DNA of 52,707 bases from Lachnospiraceae bacterium (GTDB lineage: Bacteria > Bacillota_A > Clostridia > Lachnospirales > Lachnospiraceae). Positions 33,371-41,710 of this stretch are shown in pieces. Position 1 is the first letter of the stretch, and each line of letters starts with the position of its first letter. The position numbers and the translations under genes are program-made. The stretch covers positions 1 through 52,707 of the forward strand of contig QXWX01000048.1 of assembly GCA_009911175.1 (NCBI GenBank), in the 5' to 3' direction. Below the pieces are notes generated by a model, which ran no database searches, had not been told where the DNA came from, and saw nothing but the letters and a program-made list of their open reading frames with translations.

Positions 33371-34066
33371 TTAATTGCTCAAATCTGATAAAACCAATTT
33401 TCTCATTGCGACTGCTGAAAAAATAATTCCTATGATACTGAAAATAATTGCCGCAACGGGAATTGACATCAATCCTGCGCTGCTTCCCTGTGAGTTTGAC
33501 GCTATGGCAACAATGATGATAGACGAAACAACGGTTGCAATCGTTGACTTCTTTATCATTCCAACATACAGCGGGAGAAGCCCCAACAAGATAGCGGATA
33601 TTGTTGTAACTGCCTGTGCCAGTATGTTTCCAAAGCTGAACGTGACAAAATCAAAACATTTTGCCGCAAGAAAGATTGTGGCATATTGGAAGATATTTGA
33701 CAGCACATGGAACGTAAAACTAATGCAGCATATCAAAATGAGTTTTGCCGTAATCAGTTTCGTGCGGCTGATCGGGTAAGTGAAAAGCAAGCCGATTGTC
33801 TTGTTTCTGTATTCTTCAATCACAAATACGGAAATCAGTATCGCTTCCCATACAATCAGAGTAGCCCTTACAAGCATTGCCGCTAATGTAACCGTATCTA
33901 ACTGGACTGGGGCAAATCCCGGAAGCGTGGATATATTGCCGCTTGCAGTTAAAAGGCTAGACGTAAAAACGGAAAGCAGAAAAATGATAAAGTTAGCGAT
34001 TAACAATCCGGCGATATGCGGCTTTAACGGTACTTTCTTAATTTCCATGCGGATAAGATTCCACAT
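33371..34066 (-). CDS. ABC-2 permease, bacitracin/lantibiotic-immunity type
   Basis: A 231-aa protein with six hydrophobic helices and no large soluble domain, as in BcrB/LanE-type ABC-2 permeases. Features are the N-terminal WNLIRMEIKKVPLKPHI, FVIEEYRNKTIGLLFTYPISRTKLI (the conserved cytoplasmic E-Y-R motif) and a closing helix. The ATG at 34066 has GGAGG 7 nt before it, inside the end of the ATPase gene, giving a 29-nt overlap. Likely exports or expels an antimicrobial compound, by analogy only. Confidence 0.86.
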   Translation of the reverse strand: MWNLIRMEIKKVPLKPHIAGLLIANFIIFLLSVFTSSLLTASGNISTLPGFAPVQLDTVTLAAMLVRATLIVWEAILISVFVIEEYRNKTIGLLFTYPISRTKLITAKLILICCISFTFHVLSNIFQYATIFLAAKCFDFVTFSFGNILAQAVTTISAILLGLLPLYVGMIKKSTIATVVSSIIIVAIASNSQGSSAGLMSIPVAAIIFSIIGIIFSAVAMRKLVLSDLSN

Positions 34067-34784
34067 TTTTTCCACCTCCTCCCAATAAGCCTAAATAATA
34101 GGATTCAAGGTCTATCCCTTTCGCCGTGAGTTCTTTCATAGATACTTCCGCAAGCATAGCCCCGTGGTCAATAATTCCGATTGTGTCGGCAATTTTAGAC
34201 AGCTCGTCAAGGATATGGCTGGATATTAAAATGCTTGTGTGGTATTCATGGTTAATTCGCTGCAGTAGCTCCCGTACTTCGATAATTCCCTGTGGGTCTA
34301 AGCCGTTTATAGGTTCGTCTAAAATGAGCAAATCCGGCTTTGTGAGCATTGCCCTTGCAAGCGCAAGCCGCTGTTTCATTCCCAAAGAGAATTTCCCTAC
34401 GGCTTTATTGCCCGTTTCTGCAATACCCAACAATGACAGCGTTTCCATGATGTTTTCATAGCCTGCGCCCATGTATCGGCAATGGAGTTCCATGTTCTCG
34501 TATGCGCTTAAATGGCTGTAAAAAACAGGGCTTTCAATCATGCTGCCGATACGGGAGAAAACAGGATTGTTGCCCTTGTTGATCGTTTCGCCTAATAAAC
34601 ATACCGTACCTGTATCGGGGAAAATGATGTGGTACAGTGTTTTCATCAGCGAAGTTTTTCCTGCGCCGTTTGCGCCCAGAAATCCGTATACTTCCCCTTG
34701 CCTTACATTCATGCAAATATCATTCAGTATGGGGTTGCCCTCTATGGATTTTGATAAATGCCGGACTTCAACCGCATTTGTCAT
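34038..34784 (-). CDS. ABC ATPase, bacitracin/lantibiotic-immunity type
   Basis: A 248-aa ATPase: Walker A GANGAGKTS, signature FSLGMKQRLALARA, Walker B LLILDEPINGLD, H-loop SSHIL. The signature LGMKQ is the variant usual in BcrA-type transporters. The ATG at 34784 follows GGGGG; the upstream codon at 34808 is less likely. It overlaps both the permease and the end of the DUF4177-like gene. TetR at 35023 is the probable regulator of this operon. Confidence 0.92.
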   Translation of the reverse strand: MTNAVEVRHLSKSIEGNPILNDICMNVRQGEVYGFLGANGAGKTSLMKTLYHIIFPDTGTVCLLGETINKGNNPVFSRIGSMIESPVFYSHLSAYENMELHCRYMGAGYENIMETLSLLGIAETGNKAVGKFSLGMKQRLALARAMLTKPDLLILDEPINGLDPQGIIEVRELLQRINHEYHTSILISSHILDELSKIADTIGIIDHGAMLAEVSMKELTAKGIDLESYYLGLLGGGGKNVESYPHGN

Positions 34785-35011
34785 TCGCTCGCCCCCTTTT
34801 CGGAGCATAGCCGCCTTTTAAATATCAAAGTCGCTTTCTGTGCGATTCCGATAAGGGAATATTGGGAGCTGCCTATACATGGATAAGAAAAACAAGTAAC
34901 CAGTTCCCAACCGTCCTTACCGTAATGATTCAGTTTATCAGACAGCGGCTTTTCGGAATGTTCTGTTTCCTTGCTGTCAATTACTATCGTTTTGTACTCA
35001 AATTCTGTCAT
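34781..35011 (-). CDS. DUF4177-like small protein
   Basis: The 76-aa product begins TEFEYKTIVIDSK and contains NHYGKDGWELVTCFSYP, which is the pattern of DUF4177 (Y-K at the start and GWELV in the centre). Function unknown. It lies between tetR and the ABC ATPase and overlaps the ATPase start by 4 nt. Confidence 0.8.
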   Translation of the reverse strand: MTEFEYKTIVIDSKETEHSEKPLSDKLNHYGKDGWELVTCFSYPCIGSSQYSLIGIAQKATLIFKRRLCSEKGASE

Positions 35012-35022
35012 AAAAATCTCCT

Positions 35023-35613
35023 TTACTCAAAAATATCTGCCACAAGGCTATCCACCATAAAATCAAAAACAGCGAAATAATCACAAGTGACAGAAAGCGT
35101 TTCTTTTGCATTGATTGTTGACAGCAGCGCACTCAAAATTCCATATGCCTGTGCCTCCTCCATTCTCAGATTGAGGTCTGCGGCATGGATAACCTGTCTG
35201 AAAAAATCGAAACTGTCAAACTTGATTTTCTTAATCGTTTCTTCTGGCAGCTTTGTCACAAAAGACTGAAAATCCGGCGTATTGACATTGTAGAGGAACG
35301 GCTTGCTGTCGTATTCCCGGAAAAGCCTTTTCATGGACTGTGCAAAGCCCTCTTTCGTCCGGCTGTTCCTGTTTATGTCGATAATCTTTTCTGTCAACCT
35401 CCTTTGTATGTCTGTGATTGTTTCAAGGAATAAATCTTCCTTTGTCGGGTAGAGCGTATAAAAAGTACCGATAGATATAACTGCCTTGTCGCATAGATTC
35501 TTAATGCTTGTCTTTTTGTACCCTTGCGCTATCCAACATTCCTCGCATAGTTCTTCCAGCTTTTTGCGGATTGCTTTTTTATCATAGTCCGAAAGGACTG
35601 GCTTTGACGGCAT
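35023..35613 (-). CDS. TetR/AcrR-family regulator
   Basis: The 196-aa protein has an N-terminal TetR DNA-binding domain (KKLEELCEECWIAQGYKKTSIKNLCDKAVISIGTFYTLYPTKEDLFLETI; the FYTLYPTKEDLF turn is diagnostic) and a C-terminal ligand domain. I start at 35613, with AAAGGAG 10 nt upstream; the ORF upstream to 35688 crosses the operator and -10. It leads the cassette operon and likely represses it through the palindrome at 35644-35674. Confidence 0.93.
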   Translation of the reverse strand: MPSKPVLSDYDKKAIRKKLEELCEECWIAQGYKKTSIKNLCDKAVISIGTFYTLYPTKEDLFLETITDIQRRLTEKIIDINRNSRTKEGFAQSMKRLFREYDSKPFLYNVNTPDFQSFVTKLPEETIKKIKFDSFDFFRQVIHAADLNLRMEEAQAYGILSALLSTINAKETLSVTCDYFAVFDFMVDSLVADIFE

Positions 35614-35643
35614 AGCTTCACTTCTCCTTTCTTCTGAACTACA

Positions 35644-35707
35644 TTTACGAATATTCGCAATGAATATTCGTAAAGAAAATGATAGCACGATTGATAGCTA
35701 TTGTCAA
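35644..35707 (-). promoter_or_regulatory. TetR operator and promoter of the ABC cassette
   Basis: A perfect 13-bp inverted repeat TTTACGAATATTC (35644-35656) / GAATATTCGTAAA (35662-35674) with a 5-bp gap lies 31 bp before tetR. Minus-strand TTGACA (35707-35702) and TATCAT (35684-35679), 17 bp apart, sit just upstream of it, so binding would cover the transcription start. The space up to 36122 holds no gene; it contains an 11-bp inverted repeat AAATCTGTCCG/CGGACAGATTT at 36009-36047. Confidence 0.92.
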
Positions 35708-36122
35708 GTAGGGAACTTGATTTAGCAATGCCGTATATCCCCAAAATCAGAAAATCATTCGTTACATTATAGGAAGTATTTTAGCTAACTGATAGAACTG
35801 CATAGACATACTCTGAAACCATATTACAGCTTACAAAAAACCTCTGTTATTTTTTATTCATGTTTGGCATTTCCCAAACTTCCCCGTATTAAGAAACAAG
35901 GAAGTCTTTTTGAAGAATTTTTCTCAAAACTCCGTCAAAATCGCCCTGTGCGGTGTTGTAGGTAGTGAGAGGGTTTTCAAGAGGGTTTGGGATTCTTCCC
36001 AACAAGCAAAATCTGTCCGGCAAGCCATAGCGCGGACGGACAGATTTACGGAAATGGGTACCCGTTTCCTATGCTTGCTCCGAAACTTATCATTTAGCAA
36101 ATACGGAAAGGAAGGGAAAAGA

Positions 36123-36221
36123 ATGGATTGGGAACTGGAAATCAAGGACAGCGGCTATCTGCCCGAAAAAGGGAAGCCGACAGAGGAAACCGTCAAACCG
36201 CCCAATGACAAACAGGGATAA
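36123..36221 (+). CDS. Small acidic ORF ahead of the serine recombinase
   Basis: A 32-aa ORF starting WELEIKDSGYLPEKGKP, preceded by AAGGAAGGGAAAAG. It ends 63 nt before the recombinase start and overlaps the recombinase promoter. Unknown function; its good ribosome site and low complexity make it plausible but not certain as a gene. Confidence 0.45.
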   Translation: MDWELEIKDSGYLPEKGKPTEETVKPPNDKQG

Positions 36222-36233
36222 GTACGCTATAAT
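36205..36233 (+). promoter_or_regulatory. Promoter of the serine recombinase fragment
   Basis: ATGACA (36205-36210) and TATAAT (36228-36233) are 17 bp apart, about 50 nt before the GTG start of the recombinase. Confidence 0.72.
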
Positions 36234-36241
36234 AAGGTTAG

Positions 36242-36528
<287 letters not shown>

Positions 36529-36534
36529 TTTATC

Positions 36535-36925
36535 TTAGACTACGATACTGTCTACGTCAGTACCGATTTGACGGAAATAAGATGTGTTTTTGATAGGTTC
36601 TTGCGTGTTCTCTACTTTACCAACAAAGTTATAAAATATCTCAATCTTGCGGGTGTTGGTTTCCCTGTCCAGTTCATAAATCAGAATACGGTCAATAAAT
36701 TCATGCACATTCTCATAGGTCAGTTCTTTTATCTGCGTATATCTCTTTACCAACTGGACGAATTTCTTTACATCAGAGTTATGCTCTTTGGCTGCCTGTA
36801 TCTGCCTGTCTAAAACCGCAATGCGCTCTTTCAGCGTCTTTTTCTTCCTCATAGCCCGAAGTCATAAATACAAACTGTTCATCAGAAAGTTTCCCTAACA
36901 CATTTTCAATACTGCTCTCTTTTTT
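36535..36925 (-). pseudogene. C-terminal fragment of a second large serine recombinase, frameshifted
   Basis: The minus strand encodes the typical recombinase tail: NVLGKLSDEQFVFMTSGYEEE, then after a one-base frameshift near 36850 KTLKERIAVLDRQIQAAKEH, FVQLVKRYTQIKELTYENVHEFIDRI and IEIFYNFVGKVE. The catalytic and zinc-ribbon parts are missing. Upstream it is joined in frame to an ICE ORF near 36925. Orientation is opposite to the fragment at 36284, so they come from different elements. Confidence 0.87.
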
Positions 36926-37258
36926 CACCTTTTCCGGAAGAGTATCTGACACTTCTTTCAAATATTGATAGTTTTCATCCGCTGTGTATTTTTTATAGCT
37001 TTCCATTCCCCGGTACCAGATTTCTTTTCCTCTTGCCATATAATCCGGAGGAACTTCCGGCGGCAGGAGCCAGCCGTATTCTTCCGGCACCGTTTTGTCC
37101 TCCTGCTCCAGTGCTGCCCTGCAGGCAGTGATATGGTTCCTGATAAGGTTCAGGTTCACGCCGTCCGGCCAGAATGGATCCTGCCCACCCTGACAAAATA
37201 AGCGTTTCCAACGAGCATACTCTTCTTTTAGTTCCGCTCTGTAATCAATTTTTTTCAT
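36779..37258 (-). CDS. ICE-associated ORF fused to recombinase sequence
   Basis: The first about 110 residues from the ATG at 37258 (GGAGAAAAAT upstream) form an unrecognised ICE protein: KIDYRAELKEEYARWKRLF, DGVNLNLIRNHITACRAALE, YGWLLPPEVPPDYMARG. From about residue 112 the frame enters recombinase sequence (ENVLGKLSDEQFVFM), then runs out of frame to a chance stop. The native C-terminus has been lost by the deletion. It directly follows the NlpC/P60 gene. Confidence 0.6.
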   Translation of the reverse strand: MKKIDYRAELKEEYARWKRLFCQGGQDPFWPDGVNLNLIRNHITACRAALEQEDKTVPEEYGWLLPPEVPPDYMARGKEIWYRGMESYKKYTADENYQYLKEVSDTLPEKVKKESSIENVLGKLSDEQFVFMTSGYEEEKDAERAHCGFRQADTGSQRA

Positions 37259-37298
37259 ATTTTTCTCCAATGCAGCCAATCCGTTTTATAGATTATTT

Positions 37299-39476
37299 CT
37301 ATTGCCTTCCTCTTCCCGGCCTTCCATATAAGCCGACATTTGACGGGCTGAACGGATCATTTACTACGCCCCGCTCCGGGCTTGACGCATGGACCATCCT
37401 GCCGTTCCCGATATAGATCGCCACATGGGAAATGTTCCGGAACTGCCCGTTGTTTTCGTAGGAATAGAAGATCACATCCCCAGGTTCCAGCATATCTTCG
37501 GTCACTTCCAGCCCATGCTCTACCATATACTGCCCCTGTGTTGACGCAATCGCGGGCAGACTGATCCCGAACTGTGCGTAGCATCTCTGAACCAGGGAAC
37601 TGCAGTCATAATACCCTTCCTCATATCTTCGCTCCTGGCTGTACTGGCATCCTACTTTGGTAAGCGCAAGGTTTGCCACGTCGCTTCCTGCACCGGAGGA
37701 CGGGATCTCGCTTCGAAAGTCTGCACTCATAACCTCCCGCAAAAGTTCTTCCTGATCCCGGTTCAATTTTCCCAGGGCAATATAATCCTCAAAATTCAGG
37801 TTCCTTACATAACTGCCCTTTTTAGTGACCGATACCGTATTTTCATTTCCCTCTGCCAGAAATGCCTCCATGGTCACATGTCCCCAACGGGATGCCGTCT
37901 CATGGCTGTCAAAATAAATATCAAACTGCACCCCATATCTGGCAAAGGCTCCGGTATCTTCTACCACATATTCCTTGCCGCCCATGATGATCCGGGTTCC
38001 CATCGGTACAAATGGATCTGCGGCGTCTACGGCAATGGTATGGTCTGCTTTCGGCAATGCGCCGGAAGCCGTCGGATCGCCTGCCCACTGGCCGCAGCAG
38101 ATGCTGCAGGCACAGTAGGCGCTTGTGACTACATTTCCCAGGGATTGTCCGGCCTGAACCGTAGTTGTCACAGTCTGGTCCTCAAAACGGTTCATCTCGT
38201 CAAATACTTTTTTCAGGAGCCGTTTGTGCTTTTCATCCATGATGACCCCCAGGTCTCCGGTCCCGTATTGGACCATATAGACCATCAGGGTATCCATGTA
38301 GTTGCTGACATAATTTCCGTCTTTTTCATGCAGATAGGAAACCGCGCCGTCTTTCCCGGCATTGGCGGAAACCGTTTGGTTGAATTCCATGTAATATCCT
38401 CCCAATACCTCCTGTATGGAAGGGGTATCGGCAGACGGGTTTTCCATGAACGCCGCAATCGGGGAACCATACAGGAGTACTACGATCAATACCACTGGAA
38501 ACGCCGCCAGGAATACCATCCCTGACAGCGGTGCCAGAAGCACTCCCAGATTTTGCGCTGTCTTTACCAGCAGGGCGGAGGCTTTCATCCTTATGATATC
38601 CTTTACGGTCTGACCCAGGCTGTCCTGTTCTTCTGAACCGGACAGTTGATTCAGCATGAACCGGAGCTTTCTCTGACGGATGGCACGGTTCTCGCCTTTC
38701 TGCCGAAAGACATTCCTCTTTTTCTTTCCCTCCTTTCGCAGAAACTTGTCTGCTGCTTTTTTCTTTTCTGCCCCTTTCTGCTTTTTTCCCGTAAGCTTCG
38801 GTCTCTCTCCGGTTTGTGCCTGGCCTGATCTGTCCGCAGAGGTTCCGCCTGGCTGTACCGTTCTGTCCATCCCCAGGTTATTTCTCCTTACCGGCTCCCC
38901 GCCTTCTTTCCCGACAGCGGCAGGCAGGCCCTTGGGATGGTTCACACGGATTCCCGGCTCTGCCCCTACAGAACGTATTTTTAAATTCTCAGAAAGCTCC
39001 CTGATTTTTAGCTTCCTGCGGTAGTCTGCCTCAGCCTGCGTGTTGGTCATCATATTTCTGTTTTGGTTTCCCCCTGTCCGCAGATTGGAATTGTTTTGGC
39101 TCTCCCTTATCCGCGGATTGAAACCGCTTTGATCGTTCCCGGTATGTTCCGTTTTCTTCTTTGGGATTCCGCTCTCTTTGATCCTGCCGTCTTTTTTATG
39201 TGTATATTTCCCATTTGCGGGCACACTGGCCAGAATACCATACGGACGTTTTTCGGTGTCTCCATATAAATTTTTTCCCTGAGCTGTTTCCTGGCTTTTC
39301 TCATTTTCAGACTCCTCTTCGTATTTTTTTCCAAGAATCGTAAAACCTGCCTCTTTCCGGCATATAATCTGCTGCTCTTTTTTCTTTACGGTCAGATTTC
39401 CTTTATGTACGGCAATCTCCGGCTCCTTTTTCAATTTCAGTTCCGGCTCTTTTTCTTTTACGTTTAAAATCCCCAT
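37299..39476 (-). CDS. CD1108-type conjugative-element cell-wall hydrolase (3D domain + NlpC/P60)
   Basis: The 725-aa protein has a long charged cytoplasmic N-terminus (about 1-310), one membrane helix (LLAPLSGMVFLAAFPVVLIVVLLYG), an exported helical part, a 3D/RlpA-like domain (VTSAYCACSICCG, TIAVDAADPFVPMGTRIIM, VEDTGAFARYG) and a C-terminal NlpC/P60 peptidase domain with cysteine in YYDCSSLVQR and histidine in ISHVAIYIG. Such proteins open the peptidoglycan for the type IV secretion channel of Gram-positive ICEs. The start at 39476 has GGGAG 7 nt before it. Name follows C. difficile CD1108. Confidence 0.9.
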   Translation of the reverse strand: MGILNVKEKEPELKLKKEPEIAVHKGNLTVKKKEQQIICRKEAGFTILGKKYEEESENEKSQETAQGKNLYGDTEKRPYGILASVPANGKYTHKKDGRIKESGIPKKKTEHTGNDQSGFNPRIRESQNNSNLRTGGNQNRNMMTNTQAEADYRRKLKIRELSENLKIRSVGAEPGIRVNHPKGLPAAVGKEGGEPVRRNNLGMDRTVQPGGTSADRSGQAQTGERPKLTGKKQKGAEKKKAADKFLRKEGKKKRNVFRQKGENRAIRQRKLRFMLNQLSGSEEQDSLGQTVKDIIRMKASALLVKTAQNLGVLLAPLSGMVFLAAFPVVLIVVLLYGSPIAAFMENPSADTPSIQEVLGGYYMEFNQTVSANAGKDGAVSYLHEKDGNYVSNYMDTLMVYMVQYGTGDLGVIMDEKHKRLLKKVFDEMNRFEDQTVTTTVQAGQSLGNVVTSAYCACSICCGQWAGDPTASGALPKADHTIAVDAADPFVPMGTRIIMGGKEYVVEDTGAFARYGVQFDIYFDSHETASRWGHVTMEAFLAEGNENTVSVTKKGSYVRNLNFEDYIALGKLNRDQEELLREVMSADFRSEIPSSGAGSDVANLALTKVGCQYSQERRYEEGYYDCSSLVQRCYAQFGISLPAIASTQGQYMVEHGLEVTEDMLEPGDVIFYSYENNGQFRNISHVAIYIGNGRMVHASSPERGVVNDPFSPSNVGLYGRPGRGRQ

Positions 39477-39489
39477 AATCTGACTCCCT

Positions 39490-39990
39490 TCACCGGATAC
39501 GGTCTGCCTGATACCAGACACTCTCAAACCAGTATCCGGCCAGGTTCCCTCTCCCACTGTTTTCCCAGATTTCCGGTTCCCTTGATCTTTCCAGCTCTAT
39601 AAACGCATCCGACAGGTTCCCGGAAAACTCCGCGTAATCATCTTCTGTCAGCATATATCTGCTGCTGAATGCCACCTCCTCCAGCATATCCTTTTCAATG
39701 AGCCTGTCCAGGTCCTCCGGGGACAGGGGCGGTCCGAATCGTTCATAAGTCTCCTCCTTTATGAACGAAAACCGGTAGATCTCCTGCTGTTCCGGAGAAA
39801 TCCGCATTTCCATCCCGCCGCAGAATAAAAAAATGGCACCCGCAGTCAACAGCGCGGATACCGTCCGGTCTCCAATCTTTTTTCTGGCTTCGCGCTCCGT
39901 CCCGTATTCCTCCCAGTCCGGAAGCCGCAGTTCCAGTTCCCATGCGTCATACTGTAATCCATAGGCTATTTTGTATCTTTCCCTGATCAT
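39490..39990 (-). CDS. Uncharacterised ICE protein
   Basis: A 166-aa protein not recognised. It starts RERYKIAYGLQYDAWELELRLPDWEEYGTEREAR, has one short hydrophobic patch (VSALLTAGAIFLFCGGMEM) and an acidic C-terminal half with PPLSPEDLDRLIEKD. The ATG at 39990 follows GGGAGG; an upstream codon at 40041 is less likely. It lies 13 nt before the NlpC/P60 gene and 89 nt after the PAPS-reductase gene in the conjugation operon. Confidence 0.75.
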   Translation of the reverse strand: MIRERYKIAYGLQYDAWELELRLPDWEEYGTEREARKKIGDRTVSALLTAGAIFLFCGGMEMRISPEQQEIYRFSFIKEETYERFGPPLSPEDLDRLIEKDMLEEVAFSSRYMLTEDDYAEFSGNLSDAFIELERSREPEIWENSGRGNLAGYWFESVWYQADRIR

Positions 39991-40079
39991 TACCACCTCC
40001 CTCTGCCATTTCGTACCATGCTTCTGTTTCCTTTCACCCACATGCGCAGGATCAGCCTCCAGAACGGAACCGCCGCATT

Positions 40080-40976
40080 TCAGTAATACAGTTCCTCCGT
40101 TTCCTCATCCCACAGCAGTTCATACTGTCCGGGCACCGGATCCTCTTCCATCCACCATCGGAATACGCCCTGCGCGTCTTTCCATCTTCCAAATCTGTCA
40201 TCTTTTCCCTCCTGCCTCCGTATCAGCAGCATTTGTTCGAACGCCCGGATATAGGCCCTTTTATATGTGGGAAACAGTGCAAACTCCCGGTATCTCTGTT
40301 TCCCGGCCATGGGGCACCCGATACATCCCACACGGAAGAACCCCATATCATACAATGGGTTGACCGGGATTTTTTCCGCCCGGATATATTCCCATATGTC
40401 CCGGTCCGTCCAGTCTATGATGGGATTGCAGACATGTTTGCCCTTAAGCCTGCAGGATTCAAACAGCCTCCTCCGGTCATCATTGTCATTATTCAGGATG
40501 ATCTTATTCTTTTTTGTCTTTGCAAACGATTCATAGATTCCCCGCTGCTTCCTCCTGTAGCTTTCCGCCCACCGTACTCCGGTCACGATAAACCTGCCAT
40601 TCCCGTTTCCTTCTTTCAGGACTTCACAGCAGTAGCGCGCGATCCGGGTCGGCGGGATCTTCTTTGCAGGGATCAGGCGCCACATGGTGGTACGCTGCCC
40701 CCTGTAGTATGGGAGATTGACCGCGCATGGGATGCCGGTTTCCCCTGCCCTGATGAACTGCTCCCGGATATAGTAGACCGTCTGGGGCGCATCTGCCGTA
40801 GTCAGGTTATGCATGATCTCATGGGGTACGCCGGAACGCCTTACGAGCTCCCGGCATACCGCACTGTCCTTTCCTCCGCTGTCCATTACAACCAGCGGCT
40901 TCCCGTAATGTAAAAGTGCCATCTCACTGGCATTTCTGATCCGTTCTATTGCTTTCCTCTCTAAATCCAACCGCAA
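40080..40976 (-). CDS. PAPS-reductase-superfamily protein on the conjugative element
   Basis: The 298-aa protein carries the PP-loop SGGKDSAV of the PAPS reductase/ATP-pyrophosphatase fold, TGVRWAES, NPIIDWTDRDIWEYI and a cysteine set (RYCCEVLK and VGCIGCPMAG) that probably binds an iron-sulfur cluster. These belong to the DndC/IbrA-like branch often found on mobile elements, not to assimilatory CysH. DndE, DndD or IbrB partners are absent nearby. The start is uncertain: TTG at 40976 keeps the conserved first helix, but no ribosome site is seen; ATG at 40922 is possible. The actual reaction is unknown. Confidence 0.83.
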   Translation of the reverse strand: MRLDLERKAIERIRNASEMALLHYGKPLVVMDSGGKDSAVCRELVRRSGVPHEIMHNLTTADAPQTVYYIREQFIRAGETGIPCAVNLPYYRGQRTTMWRLIPAKKIPPTRIARYCCEVLKEGNGNGRFIVTGVRWAESYRRKQRGIYESFAKTKKNKIILNNDNDDRRRLFESCRLKGKHVCNPIIDWTDRDIWEYIRAEKIPVNPLYDMGFFRVGCIGCPMAGKQRYREFALFPTYKRAYIRAFEQMLLIRRQEGKDDRFGRWKDAQGVFRWWMEEDPVPGQYELLWDEETEELYY

Positions 40977-41049
40977 AAAGGAGGGAAGATATCTTTTACC
41001 CGGCCGGAACTTCGCCTCCTTTCCCTATTTTTCTGTAATTATATCTGTT

Positions 41050-41577
41050 TCATCTCTTCGCACCCTCACTGAAAGAATAAGGGATCTTATCTTCCGCCAC
41101 CTTCATCTCTTCCCAGATCTGATTCACCTTTACCAGAAGCCCCTGCTCAAGAAAGCTAAAATACTGTCCATAGCAATTTGTGATGATATGGTCCACGACA
41201 GGGATCCCGATCATGTCCCCGCAGAGCTGCAGCTTTTTCGTAACAATTATATCTTCCTGGCTGGGTGCGGGATCTCCGGATGGATGGTTATGCAGGAGTA
41301 CCACATGCGCTGCATTGGAAAGGATCGAAGATTTAAATATCTCACGCGGGCACACCAGGGACGAGTTCAAGGTTCCCATAGCCACGATATTGGCATTGAT
41401 CACCTGCCCGTTCGTCCGTAAGTTCAGAATACAGAACAATTCCCTGTCGCAGCCGCTCAGCTCCTTCGCCATCACCTCCGCGGCATCCTGCACGGTCTTC
41501 ACCTTTTTACTGCCAAGCAGCGGCGGCTCATCCACAAGCCGCACACTGACCATTTTCAATTCATGCCCCGCTTCCAT
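41050..41577 (-). CDS. RadC-like JAB (JAMM) domain protein
   Basis: The 175-aa protein has the JAMM metal motif HNHPSGDPAPSQED plus DHIIT, in the RadC arrangement but without the N-terminal helix-hairpin-helix part. Related JAB proteins are typical of conjugative elements; the substrate is unknown (RadC is not a proven DNA-repair enzyme). Start at 41577 overlaps the 39-aa gene by 17 nt; 41553 is an alternative. It follows the coiled-coil gene and precedes the PAPS-reductase-like gene. Confidence 0.88.
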   Translation of the reverse strand: MEAGHELKMVSVRLVDEPPLLGSKKVKTVQDAAEVMAKELSGCDRELFCILNLRTNGQVINANIVAMGTLNSSLVCPREIFKSSILSNAAHVVLLHNHPSGDPAPSQEDIIVTKKLQLCGDMIGIPVVDHIITNCYGQYFSFLEQGLLVKVNQIWEEMKVAEDKIPYSFSEGAKR

Positions 41578-41680
41578 CTGTGCCCTCCCATGAAATTTCT
41601 AACATGACGCCGTCCGGAAGATATTCCAGCAAAAGTTTCAGCTGTTCCGCAGTCATACAGATTTCTTTTTCTGGATCCAT
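41561..41680 (-). CDS. 39-aa ICE mini-protein
   Basis: An ORF from the ATG at 41680, with a strong AAAGGAGG site 9 nt upstream, encodes DPEKEICMTAEQLKLLLEYL followed by PDGVMLEISW and ends inside the start of the JAB gene. The strong ribosome site and the overlap suggest translational coupling. Function unknown. Confidence 0.65.
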   Translation of the reverse strand: MDPEKEICMTAEQLKLLLEYLPDGVMLEISWEGTDGSGA

Positions 41681-41710
41681 ACGTTACATCCTCCTTTCTT
41701 TTTTCCATTA

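Noticed and set aside
36009..36047. 11-bp inverted repeat as a terminator
   Set aside because: Strong stem but no U-run on either strand and a 17-nt loop; function unclear.
40233..40913. 226-aa ORF opposite the PAPS-reductase-like gene
   Set aside because: Antisense shadow; the minus strand has PP-loop and cysteine motifs.
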